A DNA stretch of 53,434 nucleotides from Planctomycetota bacterium (GCA_016191165.1 JACPPF010000019.1:1-53434), one strand, 5' to 3'. Shown: positions 31,425 to 41,143, counted from the stretch's first letter. The notes: generated by a model from the letters alone, not told the origin. Numbers and translations: made by a program.

Positions 31425-33559
31425 GTCTTTTTCTTCTTTTGCTCGGCCAGGTCTTCCTCGACCCAGCCGGTGAATTTGCGACACAAGTCCCGCTCCGCGC
31501 GGAACTGCCCGTTGTCGGGGAATTCCTGTACAAGGCGTTCGAGCAGCGGACCGGCGATGCGGAAATGGCGCAGCGCCCGTTCGCTTTGCCCCTTGGGCGC
31601 GAAATACCGTGCGAGATTCATGTGCTCCTTGGCCAGCAGATGCCGATAGCCTGGCACGGCGGAATAGTCGGCAACGAGGGCGGTGAGCGTCGCGATGGCG
31701 AGGGCGTGCGTCGCCTCGGCTTCGTGGTTCTTCTTGAGCTGCTCGTAGGCGATGGCCCGATTGGCCCGGAACTGCCCCAGGTAGAAACGCTGCTGCGGGG
31801 CCGTTTGTCCCGCCAGCAATTTCTCCGCGTCCGCCAATGCTGTGATCGCGTCCGTGGGATGAGTTGTTAAAAGAAACGTCGCCTTGTTGGAGAGGCTCGA
31901 CGCGAGGGCAATCTTGGCATCGGTGTTGTTCGGTTCCAGCGCCAGCCATTGCTTCCTGAGCGACAGGGCGGCCTCGTGTTCCCGGGCGGATTCCGCTGGC
32001 CTCTTCAGCGAGCGCAGCGCCAGGGCCAGGGTGTTGTGAATCGCCGAGGCGGCTTGCAGCGTCACGGGCTCGGCGTCGGTAAGCAACGGCCCAATCTCGG
32101 CCAGAGCGGAGCGTGCGAGTGCCTCGGTCTGGTCGTCCTTGCCCCGGCTTCGCGCCAGGTTGGCGAGGTTCAGGAGCATGTTGGCGCAGCCGCGCCGGTG
32201 GTCCGCGACCGTGGGCTCTTCCTGCTTCAAACGCTCGTGCATGGCCAGCGCTTTTCGATAAATCGCCTCGGCGTCGTCGAGTCGGCCGAGACGGGCGTAA
32301 AATCGGCCCAGGCTGCCGTAGGCGTCTGCCGCCTGGGTCCGGCCATCGCGGTCGTCAGGGCGAATGGCGACGAGCCGCTCGTAGAGACCTCGCGCCTTCT
32401 CCAGGGCCTTTCGCTGAATCTCTTCCGATAGCGGCGTGGGCGCGAGTTCCTGGGATAGATCGACGAGCATGGAGTCAATGGCGTTGCGGGCTAACTGCAG
32501 GCTCTCGGTGATTTCGCGGTTGCGCGCTTCCAGCCGGCGGTTCGCGGAATAAATTTGCACCGACGCGGCCGCCAGGCCGACGAGCGCGACGACCAGGAGG
32601 CCGAGAAACGCAGCCGCCCAGGGCCGGCGCTTCGCCCACTTCAGCGTGCGCTCCCACCAGCGCACCGGACGCGCCAGAATGGGCTGGCCGTCAAGAAAAC
32701 GCCGTAGATCCTCCGCCAGCGCCTGGGCCTTTCCATAGCGCTTACGCGCGGACTTTTCCAGGCACTTCAGGCAGATCGTTTCCAGATCGCGCGGGAGACT
32801 CGGCGAAAAATGGCGGGGCGGGACCGGGTCCACCGTCAGCACCATCAATAGGGTCTGCATCGTGTCCGGGCCCTGAAACGGCGGCCGGCCGGTCAGCATT
32901 TCATAGAGAATCGCGCCCAGGGCGTAGATGTCCACCGCTGGACCCGGATTGGGCACGACGCCCGACGCTTGCTCCGGCGCCATGTAGCTTGGCGTGCCGA
33001 GGACCTCACCCGTGCGCGTCAGCTTCGAACCTTCGTTAAGCCGCCTGGCCAGGCCGAAGTCGGTGATTTTCGGCGTGCCATCGCCGGCCAACAGAATGTT
33101 GGCGGGCTTGAGATCGCGATGTAGAATGTTGTGCTGATGGCTATGCTCGATCGCCCGCGCAAGAATCTCGACGATCCCGGCGGCCTCCCGCGGGGGCACC
33201 GGCTTGCCATCAAGTTTCTGCGCCAGCGAGCCCCCGTCGAGGTATTCGAGGACCAGGTACGGTTGCCCGTCGATCTGCCCCGACTCAAAGACCTGCGCGA
33301 TATTCGGATGCTGCAACTGAGCGACCGCCTGCGATTCGGCGTGAAAGCGTGCGATCAACATCGGCTCACTTGCATCGATCAACATCTTGAGAGCCACCAC
33401 ACGCCCGAGCGTGCGATGGCGAGCCTTGAACACCCGCCCCATGCCGCCGCGGCCCAGTAGCGACAGCACATCGTAGCCCTCGATCTCCGGTAGCGACGCA
33501 CCCACGCGCGCGAGGGACTCCGGCACGGTGGCACCCGGGTCATGAACTTCCGAAGACAT
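31421..33559 (-). CDS. Hanks-type Ser/Thr protein kinase with TPR tail
   Basis: A 712-residue membrane kinase. Catalytic domain about 28-290: Gly loop GRGGMG (36-41), Lys58, HRD at 147-149, DFG at 167-169, APE at 194-196. A transmembrane helix follows at about 315-335 (AAAFLGLLVVALVGLAAASV), then a coiled/TPR region (about 340-700, e.g. ALEKARGLYERLVAIRPDD, AYGSLGRFYARLGRLDDAEA). TPR repeats would be outside the cytoplasm and sense a ligand or protein. Start chosen at ATG 33559. The stop overlaps the start of the ECF sigma factor gene, so the two are translationally coupled. Confidence 0.93.
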   Translation of the reverse strand: MSSEVHDPGATVPESLARVGASLPEIEGYDVLSLLGRGGMGRVFKARHRTLGRVVALKMLIDASEPMLIARFHAESQAVAQLQHPNIAQVFESGQIDGQPYLVLEYLDGGSLAQKLDGKPVPPREAAGIVEILARAIEHSHQHNILHRDLKPANILLAGDGTPKITDFGLARRLNEGSKLTRTGEVLGTPSYMAPEQASGVVPNPGPAVDIYALGAILYEMLTGRPPFQGPDTMQTLLMVLTVDPVPPRHFSPSLPRDLETICLKCLEKSARKRYGKAQALAEDLRRFLDGQPILARPVRWWERTLKWAKRRPWAAAFLGLLVVALVGLAAASVQIYSANRRLEARNREITESLQLARNAIDSMLVDLSQELAPTPLSEEIQRKALEKARGLYERLVAIRPDDRDGRTQAADAYGSLGRFYARLGRLDDAEAIYRKALAMHERLKQEEPTVADHRRGCANMLLNLANLARSRGKDDQTEALARSALAEIGPLLTDAEPVTLQAASAIHNTLALALRSLKRPAESAREHEAALSLRKQWLALEPNNTDAKIALASSLSNKATFLLTTHPTDAITALADAEKLLAGQTAPQQRFYLGQFRANRAIAYEQLKKNHEAEATHALAIATLTALVADYSAVPGYRHLLAKEHMNLARYFAPKGQSERALRHFRIAGPLLERLVQEFPDNGQFRAERDLCRKFTGWVEEDLAEQKKKKT

Positions 33560-33734
33560 AAGAGCCGCGACGCAGAGCGGACTTTCTCTGCGTCGATTAT
33601 AACGGCGCAAGCGTCAGGCGGAAGACGAAAACGGCGCCTTCGTCGGCGGTCTGGCGGACCGGATAGGGTGGTGGGATCGGTCTGACGATATCAGCGCGGA
33701 AATGGTCGGAATGCACAAACACAAACGAAAGCAG

Positions 33735-33763
33735 ACGAACCGGGCGGCGCTGGCCCGGTTCGT
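33735..33763 (-). terminator. Likely terminator after the small secreted protein gene
   Basis: ACGAACCGGGC (33735-33745) and GCCCGGTTCGT (33753-33763) form an 11-bp perfect stem just past the stop codon at 33784. The minus-strand sequence after it is T-rich (TTTCGTTTGTGTTTG). Confidence 0.65.
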
Positions 33764-33783
33764 CGTGCTTTCCGTGGATCGCC

Positions 33784-34260
33784 TTAGCGCCCGTAGTAAG
33801 GAAAAACGTTGTCGCGGTGGGGGTTGTAGCCAGGGGCGAACTGGCCGTACCGATTCATGTGATATTGGTTGTGCGTCCAGGGCAGGTTGTAGACGGCGCC
33901 ATTGCTGGGGTTGTAGTACGGGCCCATGCCGCGGATGGCGCCGTTCGTCCAGTTCCCGATCGCCTGGCTGGTGCGTTCGCTGTTGATTTGCGACTGGCGA
34001 ATGTAGCCGTTGAACGCCCGTTGGCCTTCCAGGTTCGACTGGTAGATCGTCGCGGCGTTGAACGGGATCGGCACGCCGTTTTCTCGGTGCCAGCGGGCAG
34101 CCTGGACGCTGCCTTGCCAGGCCCAGTTGTAGAACCGTTTCTGGAAGTTGAGTTCGTTTTGCACCATCTGGCTCATGTCCAGATGTTGGGCCTGGGCGCC
34201 AGCGGCGCTGGCGAGAATCACGACCGAGGCGATCAGGGCGGGAAAGTACTTCTTGAACAT
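33784..34260 (-). CDS. Small secreted protein, Asn/Tyr-rich, function unknown
   Basis: A 158-residue protein with signal peptide MFKKYFPALIASVVILASAA (cleavage near AQA-QH). The mature part is rich in Asn, Gln, Tyr and Trp (FYNWAWQGSVQAARWHRENG, YHMNRYGQFAPGYNPHRDNV). It starts at ATG 34260 with AAGGAG 7 bases upstream. No known family was recognised. Such proteins are common in planctomycete envelopes. Confidence 0.75.
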   Translation of the reverse strand: MFKKYFPALIASVVILASAAGAQAQHLDMSQMVQNELNFQKRFYNWAWQGSVQAARWHRENGVPIPFNAATIYQSNLEGQRAFNGYIRQSQINSERTSQAIGNWTNGAIRGMGPYYNPSNGAVYNLPWTHNQYHMNRYGQFAPGYNPHRDNVFPYYGR

Positions 34261-34428
34261 GGCAAGCTCCTTGTTGGAAGGGTCTACTGGGTTTTCGTTT
34301 CGTCCACACCCTCCCCTACCGCCTGCCGCGCCGATCGTGACAAACCTTTTTGGATTTTTTTGGAATTGGTGGAACCAGCCCGAAGGCCCAGAGACAATCG
34401 TCCCCGGGCAGTTGTGTGAAATTCGGTA

Positions 34429-34498
34429 GTGTCTCAGTTTGATCGAAGGCCTCACGCTCCGCGAGAGGCCTTCGATCCACCGACGCAAAGTGAGACAC
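34429..34498. repeat. Small nested inverted repeat
   Basis: GATCGAAGGCCTC (34441-34453) and GAGGCCTTCGATC (34465-34477) are perfect; GTGTCTCA (34429-34436) and TGAGACAC (34491-34498) enclose them. A MITE-like hairpin, 86 bases before the Tricorn-like gene. The rest of the 34261-34583 interval shows nothing else. Confidence 0.75.
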
Positions 34499-34583
34499 CC
34501 CCCGATTTTCGCTTGCCCCGGCGCGCGCAGGTGGTATCCTACTCTTCCATATTCGCCCACCGTCACCGCATTCGGGGATTGCC

Positions 34584-37500
34584 ATGACTCGCTGGTTTCT
34601 TGCCGCTTCATTCGTTGTTCTTTTCATCACCGCCGCCGACGCCCGTGAGGCCATCCGCCTGGCGAACAACCCGGCGCTGTCACCCGATGGACGGCTGTTG
34701 GCGTTTGACTGGAATGGCGATATCTGGATCGCGCCGTCCACGGGGGGCGAGGCGAAACCCCTCCCGCAACATCCCGGGCGCGACGTCGCGCCCCGATTCT
34801 CGCCCGACGGCAAGGAGATCGCCTTCGTCAGCAACCGCGACGGCACGCCGCACGTCTACACCGTGCCCACGAGCGGTGGCGTGCCAAAGCAGCTTACGCA
34901 TCATTCGGCCGGATCGCTTCTTCAAGAATATACTCCCGATGGCAAGGCCTTGCTCATCAAGGCGACGCGCGACCATTTCTGGCGTCACGGCGAACGCTTC
35001 TTCACCATCCAGCGCCACCAGCGCACCGCCGAGCGCATGCTCTTCGACGACTACGGCGACGACGGCACGCTTTCGCCCGATGGCAAAAAACTCCTCTTCA
35101 CCCGCGAAGGCGAACGCTGGTGGCGCAAGGGATACAACGGCTCGCGCGTCAGCCAGATCTGGCTTTACGACCTTGAAGCCAAGACCTTCGCCAAGCTGCT
35201 GCACAAGGAGTTCGGCTGTCGCTGGCCCATGTGGAGACCCGATGGCACGGGGTTCTACTTCGTCGCCGAACATGCCCGTGGCGCCAAGCTGTTCGCCTGC
35301 GATCTCGCCGGCAAGAACGTGAAACCGCTCACGAAGTTCAAGGAGGAGTCCGTCGTGTTTCCCGCCATCGCGCGCGACGGCTCGAAGATCGTCTTTCGCC
35401 ATCTGTTCGACCTCTACAGTTTGACGCCTGCCAGTGGCGAGATCAGGAAGCTCGACATTTTTCATAACGCCGATCGCTCGGCCAACAAGACCGAATTCCG
35501 CGTGCTGAACTCGGCGTCGTCGGCCGCGTTTTCGCGCGACGGCCTGGAGATCGCCTTCATCGCCGGCGGCGATCTCTGGGTCATGGACACGATCCTGCGC
35601 GAGCCACGGCAGATCACGAGCACCCCCACCGAGGAAACCAGCCCGCTCTTCACCCCGGACGGTCAAGCTCTGCTCTTCGTCAGCGATCTGGGCGACCGCT
35701 TCGCCATTTCCAAATCGGTGCGCAAGTCGGCCAAGCATTACTGGTGGCAAAATCAATCCTTCAACACGACGAACCTCGCCCTGATGAACGAGGCCCCTTC
35801 CCGGCTCAAACTCAGCCCGAACGGCAAGAGCCTCGCTTTCGTGCGCGGCCGGGGCGACCTGTGCGTCCTTGACCTCGAGACGAAAACGACGCGCCAGGTC
35901 TTCGCCGGGTGGAACCCGCCCGACTTCGACTGGTCACCCGACGGCAAGTGGTTCGTCTATTCTCAGCTTGATGCCGAATTCAATCGCGACATCTGGCTCC
36001 TGCCGTCCGACGGCAAGGGCAAGCCGTTCAACCTTTCCCGGCATCCCTACAGCGAATACGGTGGGGCCTGGTCTCCCGATGGCAAGATGATCGCCTTCGC
36101 CGGCCGACGCGCCTCGGGCGAACCTGGCGGCCAGGTCTCGCTCGTCTGGCTCGACCCCGACGACGACGAACAAACCGCCCGCGACCGCAAGCTCAAACAG
36201 GCCCTCGACCGGATGAAGGGCCGCACGCCCGGAAAAGGCGGCCTGACACCCGGACCCAAGAAGTCCGTCGAGGTGGTCATCGACTTCGACGGCCTCCACG
36301 AACGTATCAAACGCATCAGCCTCGGCGAAGGCGCCGCCAGCACGTTGTTCTGGTCTCCCGATTCCAAGAAACTCGCCTTCACCGGCACTTTTGACGGCAA
36401 GGCCGGGACCTTCACGATCGACATCGGGGACAATCTCAAACCCAAGCCGCTCACGGCCGTGGCGGGCGCGAACCCCGCCTGGCTCAAGACCGGCAACCAG
36501 ATCGTCTGGCTGGTCGGCGGCGTTCCGACCAGCACGCCCGGTGTCGGCTCCGCGGCGCCTACCACGCCAACTCCGACACCGACGCCGACTCCCAAAAAGA
36601 AAGGCTTTGGCAAGGGCCTGTCTCAGCCGGCGGCAACGGGCGGGGGCTTCACGTTTTCGGTCCGCCAGCGCGTCGATTTGCCCGCGCGGAATGCTGCCAT
36701 CTTCGACGCCTCCTGGCGCATCATGCGCGATCACTGGTACGACGCCAGGCTGGGCAACGCCGACTGGACCCGCGTTCGCACCAAATACCGCGAACTCGCC
36801 TACCACGCGCCGGATGCTGAAACCGTCGCCACCTGCGTGCAAATGATGCTCGGCGAACTCAACGGCTCGCATCTGGGCTTCACGCCTTTCGGCGGCAAGG
36901 CATTGCCGACGGCGCCGCGCGATGTCACGGCCCATCTGGGTGCGCGTTTCGACCCGGCGTTCTCTGGCCCCGGCCTGAAGGTCCGTGACGTCCTTCCCGG
37001 CAGCCCAGCCGACCGAAAACGCAGCCGGCTTTTCGCCGGTGACATCATTCAAAAAATCGATGGCATTGAAGTCAACCGCGACATGGACCTCACCATCGTT
37101 CTCAACGGCCCGCTGGAACGCGAATTGAACCTCCTCGTCAAGGGCACGGACGGCGCCACGCGCGAGGTCGCCCTCCGCCCGATCTCCTACGGGCTCGCGC
37201 AAGGCATGCTCTATGAGCACTGGCTAAGGCACAATCGCAAAAGCGTCGCCGAGGCTTCCAAAGGCAAGTTCGGCTACCTGCACATCAGCGCCATGTCGAT
37301 GCCCAACTTCCGCAAGTTTGAAGAAGAACTCGTCTCGCAGGGCGCCGGCAAAGACGGCCTGGTCATCGACGTGCGCGAAAACCCCGGCGGCTCGATTGCC
37401 GATCACCTCCTGACCGCGCTGGCGCAACCGGTTCACGCCATCACCGTGCCGCGCGGCGGTGGGCCGGGGTACCCGCTTGATCGAAAAGTCTACGTCTCCT

Positions 37501-37880
37501 GGCATAAACCCATCGTCGTTCTGTGCAACCAAAACTCAGGCTCCAACGCGGAGATTTTCAGTCATGCGATCAAAACGCTGAAACGCGGCCGGCTAGTTGG
37601 CGTCACGACGGCGGGGGCCGTTATCAGCACCGGCGCCACTCAGGTGATGGATGCAGGCATCCTGCGTCTGCCGACTCGCGGCTGGTTCACGATCAACGAC
37701 GGCGAAGACATGGAGAAAAACGGCGCTGCCCCGCACCACATCCTCTGGCTCGATCCCTGCACCTTGCCGCAAGGTCGCGACGCCCAGTTGGCGAAAGCCA
37801 TCGAGGTTCTGCAAGCCGACGTCGCCGCCTGGAAGTCGCGGCCCCATCCGAGGTTGAAGCTGTCAACGGAGAGGCCGTGA
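34584..37880 (+). CDS. Tricorn-like S41 protease with beta-propeller domains, secreted
   Basis: A 1098-residue protein with a signal peptide (1-20). Residues 25-640 contain many WD40-like/PD40 blades (SPDGRLLAF, SPDGKEIAF, SPNGKSLAF, SPDGKWFVY), forming the propellers that gate substrate entry in Tricorn. A Thr-Pro linker (about 660-670) leads to the core: His763 in GSHLGF, a PDZ domain (about 780-860) and the S41 catalytic part, with Ser987 in CNQNSGSNAEIF and Glu1044 in DMEKNGAAP. The residue after the nucleophile, Asp in archaeal Tricorn, is Asn988 here. The family cuts peptides of 6-12 residues; export suggests a periplasmic role. Confidence 0.93.
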   Translation: MTRWFLAASFVVLFITAADAREAIRLANNPALSPDGRLLAFDWNGDIWIAPSTGGEAKPLPQHPGRDVAPRFSPDGKEIAFVSNRDGTPHVYTVPTSGGVPKQLTHHSAGSLLQEYTPDGKALLIKATRDHFWRHGERFFTIQRHQRTAERMLFDDYGDDGTLSPDGKKLLFTREGERWWRKGYNGSRVSQIWLYDLEAKTFAKLLHKEFGCRWPMWRPDGTGFYFVAEHARGAKLFACDLAGKNVKPLTKFKEESVVFPAIARDGSKIVFRHLFDLYSLTPASGEIRKLDIFHNADRSANKTEFRVLNSASSAAFSRDGLEIAFIAGGDLWVMDTILREPRQITSTPTEETSPLFTPDGQALLFVSDLGDRFAISKSVRKSAKHYWWQNQSFNTTNLALMNEAPSRLKLSPNGKSLAFVRGRGDLCVLDLETKTTRQVFAGWNPPDFDWSPDGKWFVYSQLDAEFNRDIWLLPSDGKGKPFNLSRHPYSEYGGAWSPDGKMIAFAGRRASGEPGGQVSLVWLDPDDDEQTARDRKLKQALDRMKGRTPGKGGLTPGPKKSVEVVIDFDGLHERIKRISLGEGAASTLFWSPDSKKLAFTGTFDGKAGTFTIDIGDNLKPKPLTAVAGANPAWLKTGNQIVWLVGGVPTSTPGVGSAAPTTPTPTPTPTPKKKGFGKGLSQPAATGGGFTFSVRQRVDLPARNAAIFDASWRIMRDHWYDARLGNADWTRVRTKYRELAYHAPDAETVATCVQMMLGELNGSHLGFTPFGGKALPTAPRDVTAHLGARFDPAFSGPGLKVRDVLPGSPADRKRSRLFAGDIIQKIDGIEVNRDMDLTIVLNGPLERELNLLVKGTDGATREVALRPISYGLAQGMLYEHWLRHNRKSVAEASKGKFGYLHISAMSMPNFRKFEEELVSQGAGKDGLVIDVRENPGGSIADHLLTALAQPVHAITVPRGGGPGYPLDRKVYVSWHKPIVVLCNQNSGSNAEIFSHAIKTLKRGRLVGVTTAGAVISTGATQVMDAGILRLPTRGWFTINDGEDMEKNGAAPHHILWLDPCTLPQGRDAQLAKAIEVLQADVAAWKSRPHPRLKLSTERP

Positions 37881-37976
37881 CGAGCATCATTGGAGCCTGC
37901 TCGGCGCTGCTGGATGTAAAAAGTCCATCTCTCATTGCAACGTTTCAGCAGGCAATCGCTTGCTACGCGAAGAGAC

Positions 37977-38048
37977 ACCAGCCCCACGCGCAAGCGTGGG
38001 GGGTTTGGCTAGCCTCCCACAATCCCCCAGCTTGCGCTGGGGGCTGGT
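37977..38048. repeat. REP-like inverted pair, CAGCCCC family
   Basis: Arms 37977-38002 and 38023-38048 are imperfect reverse complements. Each forms a hairpin: CCCCACGC-GCAA-GCGTGGGG and CCCCCAGC-TTGC-GCTGGGGG. It lies in the 37881-38299 gap, which has no gene. Confidence 0.8.
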
Positions 38049-38200
38049 CAAGTGCTCTTCGTCGAACAGTATTGGGTACAGGCGTAACCCGATAGCGGCT
38101 CGCGAATTCCCTGAAGGCGAGTTTTGGCCGAGCCGTTGGCATGTAGGCATGGTAGCCTAAAATGCAAAAGATTGACCTTAGAGTGCCCAAAACAATGAAA

Positions 38201-38249
38201 GTAGGTCAGGCTTTCCAGCCTGACGGTCAGGCTGGAAAGCCTGACCTAC
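38201..38249. repeat. REP-like inverted pair, GTAGGTCAGG family (copy 2)
   Basis: Arms 38201-38224 and 38226-38249 are 24-bp perfect reverse complements, separated by a single base, identical in arm sequence to the copy at 26896-26957. It sits 50 bases before the lipoprotein start. Confidence 0.92.
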
Positions 38250-38299
38250 TTCATTTCTTTAGACGCTCTTAGTATCCGAACCATCTCAGGAGAACAACG

Positions 38300-38957
38300 A
38301 TGAAAATGTTGCGTGGCGTCCTATGGGTCCTGTTGGTGCCCGTGCTGTTCGCCGCCGGTTGCAGTGGCGGCAACAAGGGCAAGATCGAAGGTACGAAAAG
38401 GCACCGCCGACGGCAAGGAAGTTGGCGAGGGCGAGCTTTATCTTGAGTTCACCAAGGACGGCAAGCTCTACTTCGTTACCACGAACGATACCTTGAAAGG
38501 AACCTACACCATCGGTTCGGGCGATCAGGTCACCTTCAACTTCGACAAGGAGGTCGGCGGCAAAAAATCGCATGTCGAGAAGATTTCAATCTCCGGCGGA
38601 CTCTTGACGCTGACCGATTCCAAGGGCTCCATCGTTTTCAGCCAGCTCCACGACGACAAGTATGAAAACACGACCTGGGTCAGCGAGGCAGACAAGTGGG
38701 CCGGCAAGCCACCCGAATTGCACGAGGGCGCCATTCGCCTCAATTTCCAGAAAGATCGCTCCATCATCGCCGACGGCGAAAAGGTTGGCGCCTTCGTGCA
38801 GGGGAACGGAACGCTCACCATCAATTTCACCGGCAAATTCAGGAACATGGAGTGGAAGTCCAAAGACATGACCGTGACCGATCACCGCCGATTCTCGATG
38901 ATCGATAGCGCAGGCAACGGGGTCAAATTCAAGCGGATTTTCGATCGGGCCGAATAG
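38300..38957 (+). pseudogene. Lipoprotein gene with a single-base frameshift
   Basis: AGGAG precedes ATG 38300, which starts MKMLRGVLWVLLVPVLFAAG followed by CSGG: a type II signal peptide with lipobox FAAGC. The frame carries on as GKIEGTK and is then broken. One extra A in the run AAAA (38396-38399) shifts it; removing that base gives GTKGTADGKEVGEGELYLEF and an open frame to the TAG stop ending at 38957. Restored, the protein is about 218 residues, beta-rich (LYFVTTNDTLKGTYTIGSGD), resembling planctomycete lipoproteins that repeat a 'TIxxNxLTL' pattern. Causes could be mutation, assembly/sequencing error, or slippage on the A run. Confidence 0.65.
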
Positions 38958-38987
38958 TTGCACCCCAACGCGGCAGAGCCGCAACCA

Positions 38988-39049
38988 ACGAGCTGCGACC
39001 GTCAGGGAGCGGGTTTTGCCCAAACCGCTCGCTGACGGTCGCGGCTCGT
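38988..39049. repeat. REP-like inverted pair, CGACCGTCAG family
   Basis: Arms 38988-39012 and 39025-39049 match as reverse complements at 23 of 25 positions (core GCGACCGTCAG). The rest of the 38958-39386 interval holds no gene that I can support. Confidence 0.85.
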
Positions 39050-39386
39050 AGCGATTCGAATTTGCGCTCTGCGCGCAGACTTGGATTGATAGTAGTCCAG
39101 GTGGCGTGGCACGGACCAATCCAGCCCGACGCGCGGGCGGGCGAAAAAAACGGGACAATCGATTGATCTTACCAGGCTTGCCCTGTCGGCTGGATGGGCA
39201 AGATCGTCGTCTTTGGTCCGGACTGCCCATCGTTGCGTGCGTTTGTGCGAATCCGCGTCCTGGAAACTTAGGCGAAGGGCGGGCACTGCCGAACTCATAT
39301 TAGTACCCGCGCGGACCGGGCCGAGGACGCCGGCGGGTCTCCAGTCAAACCAACCCAGACGAAGAAAACCACGACCTGAGGACACC

Positions 39387-40808
39387 ATGAGCTTGCGCCA
39401 TCGATGGTCAGTCGCCTTGGGGTCGCTGTGCTGTTGGGCAATTCTCTGCACGATCCATGCCCAGGAAACAACCCAGGGACCAAGCCTTTTCGCCAAAGAA
39501 GCCCGCCTCAAAGACAAGAACGCCCTGACCCGGACCGGTGCGCGCCGCACCGCCGTGGTCGCGGCGATCGAGCGCGTCAAGGGGGCGGTGGTTAACATTC
39601 ACAGCGAGCGTTTGGCGCCGGGCGGCGGCACCGATCTTTTTCCGCTGCCCGCCGCCCCGCGCAAACCGATGAACGGCATGGGGACCGGCATCATCATCGA
39701 TCCCCGCGGCTATATCGTCACCAATCAGCACGTCGTTGATGACGTGACCGCGCTGCGCATCCGCCTGGCGGATGGGACCTCGCAAAACGCCGTCGTGGTC
39801 GCCCGCCATCCCGAACTCGATCTCGCCATCATCAAGATCGAGCCGCGCGCCGCCCTGCCCGTCATGCCCATCGGCACCGCCAGCGATCTCATGATCGGTG
39901 AAACGGTGATCGCCATCGGCAACGCCTACGGCTATGAACATACCGTCTCCGCGGGAGTCGTCAGCGCCATCAAGCGGGATGTCAGTCTCAACGATGCCAT
40001 GGCTTACAAGTCGCTCATCCAGACCGACGCCAGCATCAACCCGGGCAACTCCGGCGGGCCCCTCGTCAACATCAACGGCGAGCTCGTCGGCGTCAACGTC
40101 GCCATTCGCGCGGGCGCCCAGGGCATCGGCTTCGCGATTCCCGTGGACCACATGGTCCAGTCGGTGGCGGCGATGCTCAAGGCGCGGCGGCGTTCGTCAA
40201 CCTACGATGGCTTGGTGTGCAGGGACATCCTGCAAAAGTCCAGCGACGGTCTGGTCCGCAAGGTCATCGTCGATCGCATCGATGCCTCCAGCCCCGCGGA
40301 ATCCGCGGGCCTCAACACCGGGGATGTAATTCTGCAGGTGGGCACGGTCAAGGTCGATTCGGGCATTGACGTTGAACGTGGCTTGCTGGATTGCAGAAAC
40401 GGCGACAGTGTTGCCTTCGTCGTGCGCCGCGGCGACAAGGAAAAACGAGTGAAACTCGCGCTGGCGTCCGGGGATCGCCAGGTTCGGCCAGCGTCGGTTT
40501 CCGATATCGTCTGGCAAAAGATCGGGCTGCAACTGTCACCCGTCGGCGGCGACCTGGTCACGCGCATCAATCGCCAGCTGCACGGCGGGCTAGAGGTCAC
40601 CAATATCAACCCAGGTGGTGTCGCCGCCAGGGCAGGCATTCGCAAGGGGGACATTCTCGTCGGGCTGCACAGCTGGGAGACGGTGAACGTTGACAATGTC
40701 AATTACGTTCTCAACCATCCCGATCTGCCAACGTTCAATCCCGTCCCGTTTTTCATCGTTCGCTCGGGGCAGATCCGCCAGGGAAAACTAGCGATGCTGC
40801 CGAACTAA
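39387..40808 (+). CDS. HtrA-like serine protease with PDZ domains (second copy)
   Basis: A 473-residue exported protease. Signal peptide residues 1-25 (LGSLCCWAILCTIHAQ). The trypsin-like domain has His115 (TNQHVV), Asp145 (ELDLAII) and Ser222 (GNSGGPLV). PDZ1 is at about 275-358 and PDZ2 at about 378-470 (GGVAARAGIRKGDILVGL). Start at ATG 39387 with TGAGG upstream; the longer frame to 39213 lacks a ribosome-binding site. It differs from the HtrA at 7804-9273 in its shorter N-terminal linker and more divergent PDZ2, so it is not a recent duplicate. Confidence 0.92.
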   Translation: MSLRHRWSVALGSLCCWAILCTIHAQETTQGPSLFAKEARLKDKNALTRTGARRTAVVAAIERVKGAVVNIHSERLAPGGGTDLFPLPAAPRKPMNGMGTGIIIDPRGYIVTNQHVVDDVTALRIRLADGTSQNAVVVARHPELDLAIIKIEPRAALPVMPIGTASDLMIGETVIAIGNAYGYEHTVSAGVVSAIKRDVSLNDAMAYKSLIQTDASINPGNSGGPLVNINGELVGVNVAIRAGAQGIGFAIPVDHMVQSVAAMLKARRRSSTYDGLVCRDILQKSSDGLVRKVIVDRIDASSPAESAGLNTGDVILQVGTVKVDSGIDVERGLLDCRNGDSVAFVVRRGDKEKRVKLALASGDRQVRPASVSDIVWQKIGLQLSPVGGDLVTRINRQLHGGLEVTNINPGGVAARAGIRKGDILVGLHSWETVNVDNVNYVLNHPDLPTFNPVPFFIVRSGQIRQGKLAMLPN

Positions 40809-40965
40809 CGGGGACCTTCGGATTGGGGATTCCCATCTTCCTGGCCTCCCAACAGCGTTGGGGAGCCAGGAAGTTCGCTCAGCGCGGCGACTTCGGCTTT
40901 TGTTATCAATCACCCGCGTCAGGGGCGGGATCTGCTCATCTGAGATGGGTGGGCCAAAATAATCT

Positions 40966-41042
40966 CTCGCAAAGGCGCAAAGGACGCAAAGAAACCTACT
41001 CTTGAAAGCAGCAAATCTCTTCGCCCTTTGCGTCATGGCGAG
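40966..41042. repeat. Imperfect inverted repeat, CGCAAAGG-type
   Basis: CTCGCAAAGGCGCAAAGGAC (40966-40985) and its continuation pair imperfectly with TTCGCCCTTTGCGTCATGGC (about 41020-41039). This is the widely seen 'CGCAAAG' intergenic repeat type. Confidence 0.5.
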
Positions 41043-41059
41043 GGCTTTGCAACGCAATT

Positions 41060-41143
41060 GTAGGTCAGGCTTTCCAGCCTGACGCGAAGCGCCCATTATC
41101 AATCAACATGGGCTACGCTGTCAGGCTAGAAAGCCTGACCTAC
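41060..41143. repeat. REP-like inverted pair, GTAGGTCAGG family (copy 3)
   Basis: Left arm 41060-41083 is identical to the other two copies; right arm 41120-41143 has one mismatch. The 36-base centre contains its own short hairpin (GCCCAT with ATGGGC). It lies between the convergent HtrA and kinase-tubulin genes. Confidence 0.9.

Noticed and set aside
34316-34846. Minus-strand frame of 176 codons over the start of the Tricorn-like gene
   Set aside because: It crosses the palindrome at 34429-34498 and is antisense to the signal peptide and first propeller blade.
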